From Glandiceps talaboti (taxonomy: Eukaryota > Hemichordata > Enteropneusta > Spengelidae), in assembly GCF_964340395.1 (NCBI RefSeq), contig NC_135558.1:6896501-6960500 (forward strand): a DNA stretch of 64,000 nt, given 5' to 3'. Made by a program: the position numbers and the translations under genes. Positions 63,301-64,000 of the stretch are shown here, in pieces. The notes under the pieces were generated by a model. That model saw nothing but the letters and a program-made list of their open reading frames with translations. It was not told where the DNA came from and did no database searches. The first letter of the stretch is position 1; each line of letters opens with the position of its first letter.

Positions 63301-64000
63301 GTCTTGTCAGGTCGTGTCAAGATCAAGGCCAATGTCAAGCGATTCATGAAATCCAGTGTTGAGTTTGAAGATGGCACAGTAGAAGAAGATATTGATGAAG
63401 TTATCATGGCAACAGGTTACATCTTTGGTTTCCCATTTCTGGATGAATCTGTTGTCAAGGTAACCAACAACGAGGTGTCAGTGTACAAGTATGTCTTTCC
63501 ACCGAGTTTGAAACACGGAACCCTTGCAATTATTGGACTAATTCAGCCACTGGGTGCCATAAATCCCATATCAGAAATGCAGTGTCGTTGGGCTACTCGA
63601 GTCTTCAAGGGGCTTGCCAACCTTCCAAACAAAGAAGTCATGATGGGTGACATCCAGGCCAAGAAAGAAGCCATGGCAGAACGATACGTCAAATCACAGC
63701 GTCACACAATCCAGGTGGACTATATTCCATACATGGATGAGCTAGCCAATCAGATCGGAGTACGACCAGATTTCCAACAAATGTTTTTCAGTGATCCCAA
63801 ACTTGCATGGAAATGTGTGTTTGGTCCATTCACACCATACCAGTATCGTTTGGTTGGTCCTGGAAAATGGAATGGTGCCAAGGAAGCCATTGAAACCTTA
63901 TGGGGAAGGGTGATATATGCTACCAAAACGCGTCCAGTTAAGGAGCCAAAGAAGGGGCTAGGGCTTAGTGGCGTCTTGAAGATACTTATATTTGTTGCAG
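60310..64000 (+). CDS. Flavin-containing monooxygenase, copy 2 (3' end cut by window)
   Basis: Paralogue of the copy at 42980-45998 with identical exon structure. Exon 1 is 60310-60936 (209 codons; start context TCACCATGA) and exon 2 runs from 63067 to the window end with 311 codons open. By comparison with copy 1 about 11 codons and the stop are missing. It keeps GAGASG (FAD), FQGRIVHTHDY, GIGNSG (NADPH) and MATGY. About 85% of exon 1 residues are the same by eye. The intron is 60937-63066 (donor GTCAGT, acceptor ATTGCAG). It is in opposite orientation to copy 1, with the GPCR between them. Both copies look intact and presumably function as ER monooxygenases; substrates are unknown. Confidence 0.94.
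61035..61176. mobile_element. Perfect 49-bp inverted repeat in the FMO2 intron
   Basis: The arms at 61035-61083 and 61128-61176 are exact reverse complements (AACAATAATGTACGCCCTCC at one end, GGAGGGCGTACATTATTGTT at the other). The 44-bp loop itself repeats CATAATGGGC and GCCCATTATGG. Perfect arms mean a recent origin or active homogenisation. It is read as a foldback or MITE-type element. Confidence 0.85.
61624..62142. repeat. 40-bp minisatellite, about 13 copies, two variant types
   Basis: The unit runs CTGTAATCCACTGTTGTGTG then TAAACCTCTCACAGAGAGCA. Variants are the AAACCTCTCACAGAGAGCA type and the AACCTTTCACAGAAAGCA type (39 bp). The short type is clustered in the first half (61718-61870) and recurs once at the end. 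Each unit contains a CTCTCACAGAGAG or CTTTCACAGAAAG palindrome. Confidence 0.94.
62200..62430. repeat. Interspersed repeat family R, copy 2
   Basis: Collinear with 8075-8290 in the CUB-TSP1 gene (AAACTATTCTAGTATAATAT near the start, GTTATATCTTAGTAGCAGG and CAGTCAATTGCAAGTGA near the end). It has no open frame and its class is unknown. The rest of this intron to 63066 shows nothing recognisable. Confidence 0.5.

Overview
The window is nuclear DNA from a multicellular animal. Its genes are split by GT-AG introns and encode extracellular CUB and thrombospondin type 1 (TSP1) modules, flavin-containing monooxygenases (FMOs) and a rhodopsin-class GPCR. Introns and spacers are AT-rich by eye and crowded with microsatellites, minisatellites, hairpin DNA-transposon derivatives, tRNA-like SINEs and decayed non-LTR and Penelope-like retroelements. 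The gene set and short introns fit a non-vertebrate, probably marine, animal (invertebrate deuterostome or lophotrochozoan). The sequence alone does not settle the phylum.

Positions 1 to about 38,500 (+ strand) hold the 3' part of one very large gene. I could chain 43 coding exons with consistent phase. They encode at least 2,514 residues arranged as alternating TSP1 and CUB domains (15 TSP1, 14 CUB), and the stop codon is at 37320-37322. The 5' end lies outside the window. Each repeat unit is normally three exons: one TSP1 exon (phase 0 to 1) and two CUB exons (phase 1 to 0, then 0 to 0). Units 6 to 9 are recent tandem duplicates, introns included. The TSP1 repeats are of the ADAMTS/ADAMTSL type, so the product is probably a secreted matrix or plasma-type protein. 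Twelve of the 14 CUB domains carry an extra cysteine pair that is present or absent together.

Positions 38,500-42,950 hold no recognisable gene but contain a degenerate repeat region ending in a CA microsatellite. Positions 42,980-45,998 (- strand) hold a complete two-exon FMO gene (531 residues). Its single coding intron contains a 5'-truncated non-LTR retrotransposon that is open in frame with FMO exon 1. A close paralogue with the same exon structure lies at 60,310-64,000 on the + strand, missing only about its last 11 codons at the window edge. The two copies are inverted relative to each other.

Between the FMOs is an intronless-coding GPCR of the histamine H3/H4-muscarinic type (54,342-55,601, + strand). 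A probable promoter and 5' UTR exon lie about 2.4 kb upstream. The rest of 46-60 kb is intergenic: repeats, hairpin elements, long microsatellites, a Penelope-type GIY-YIG remnant and a few weak exon candidates.
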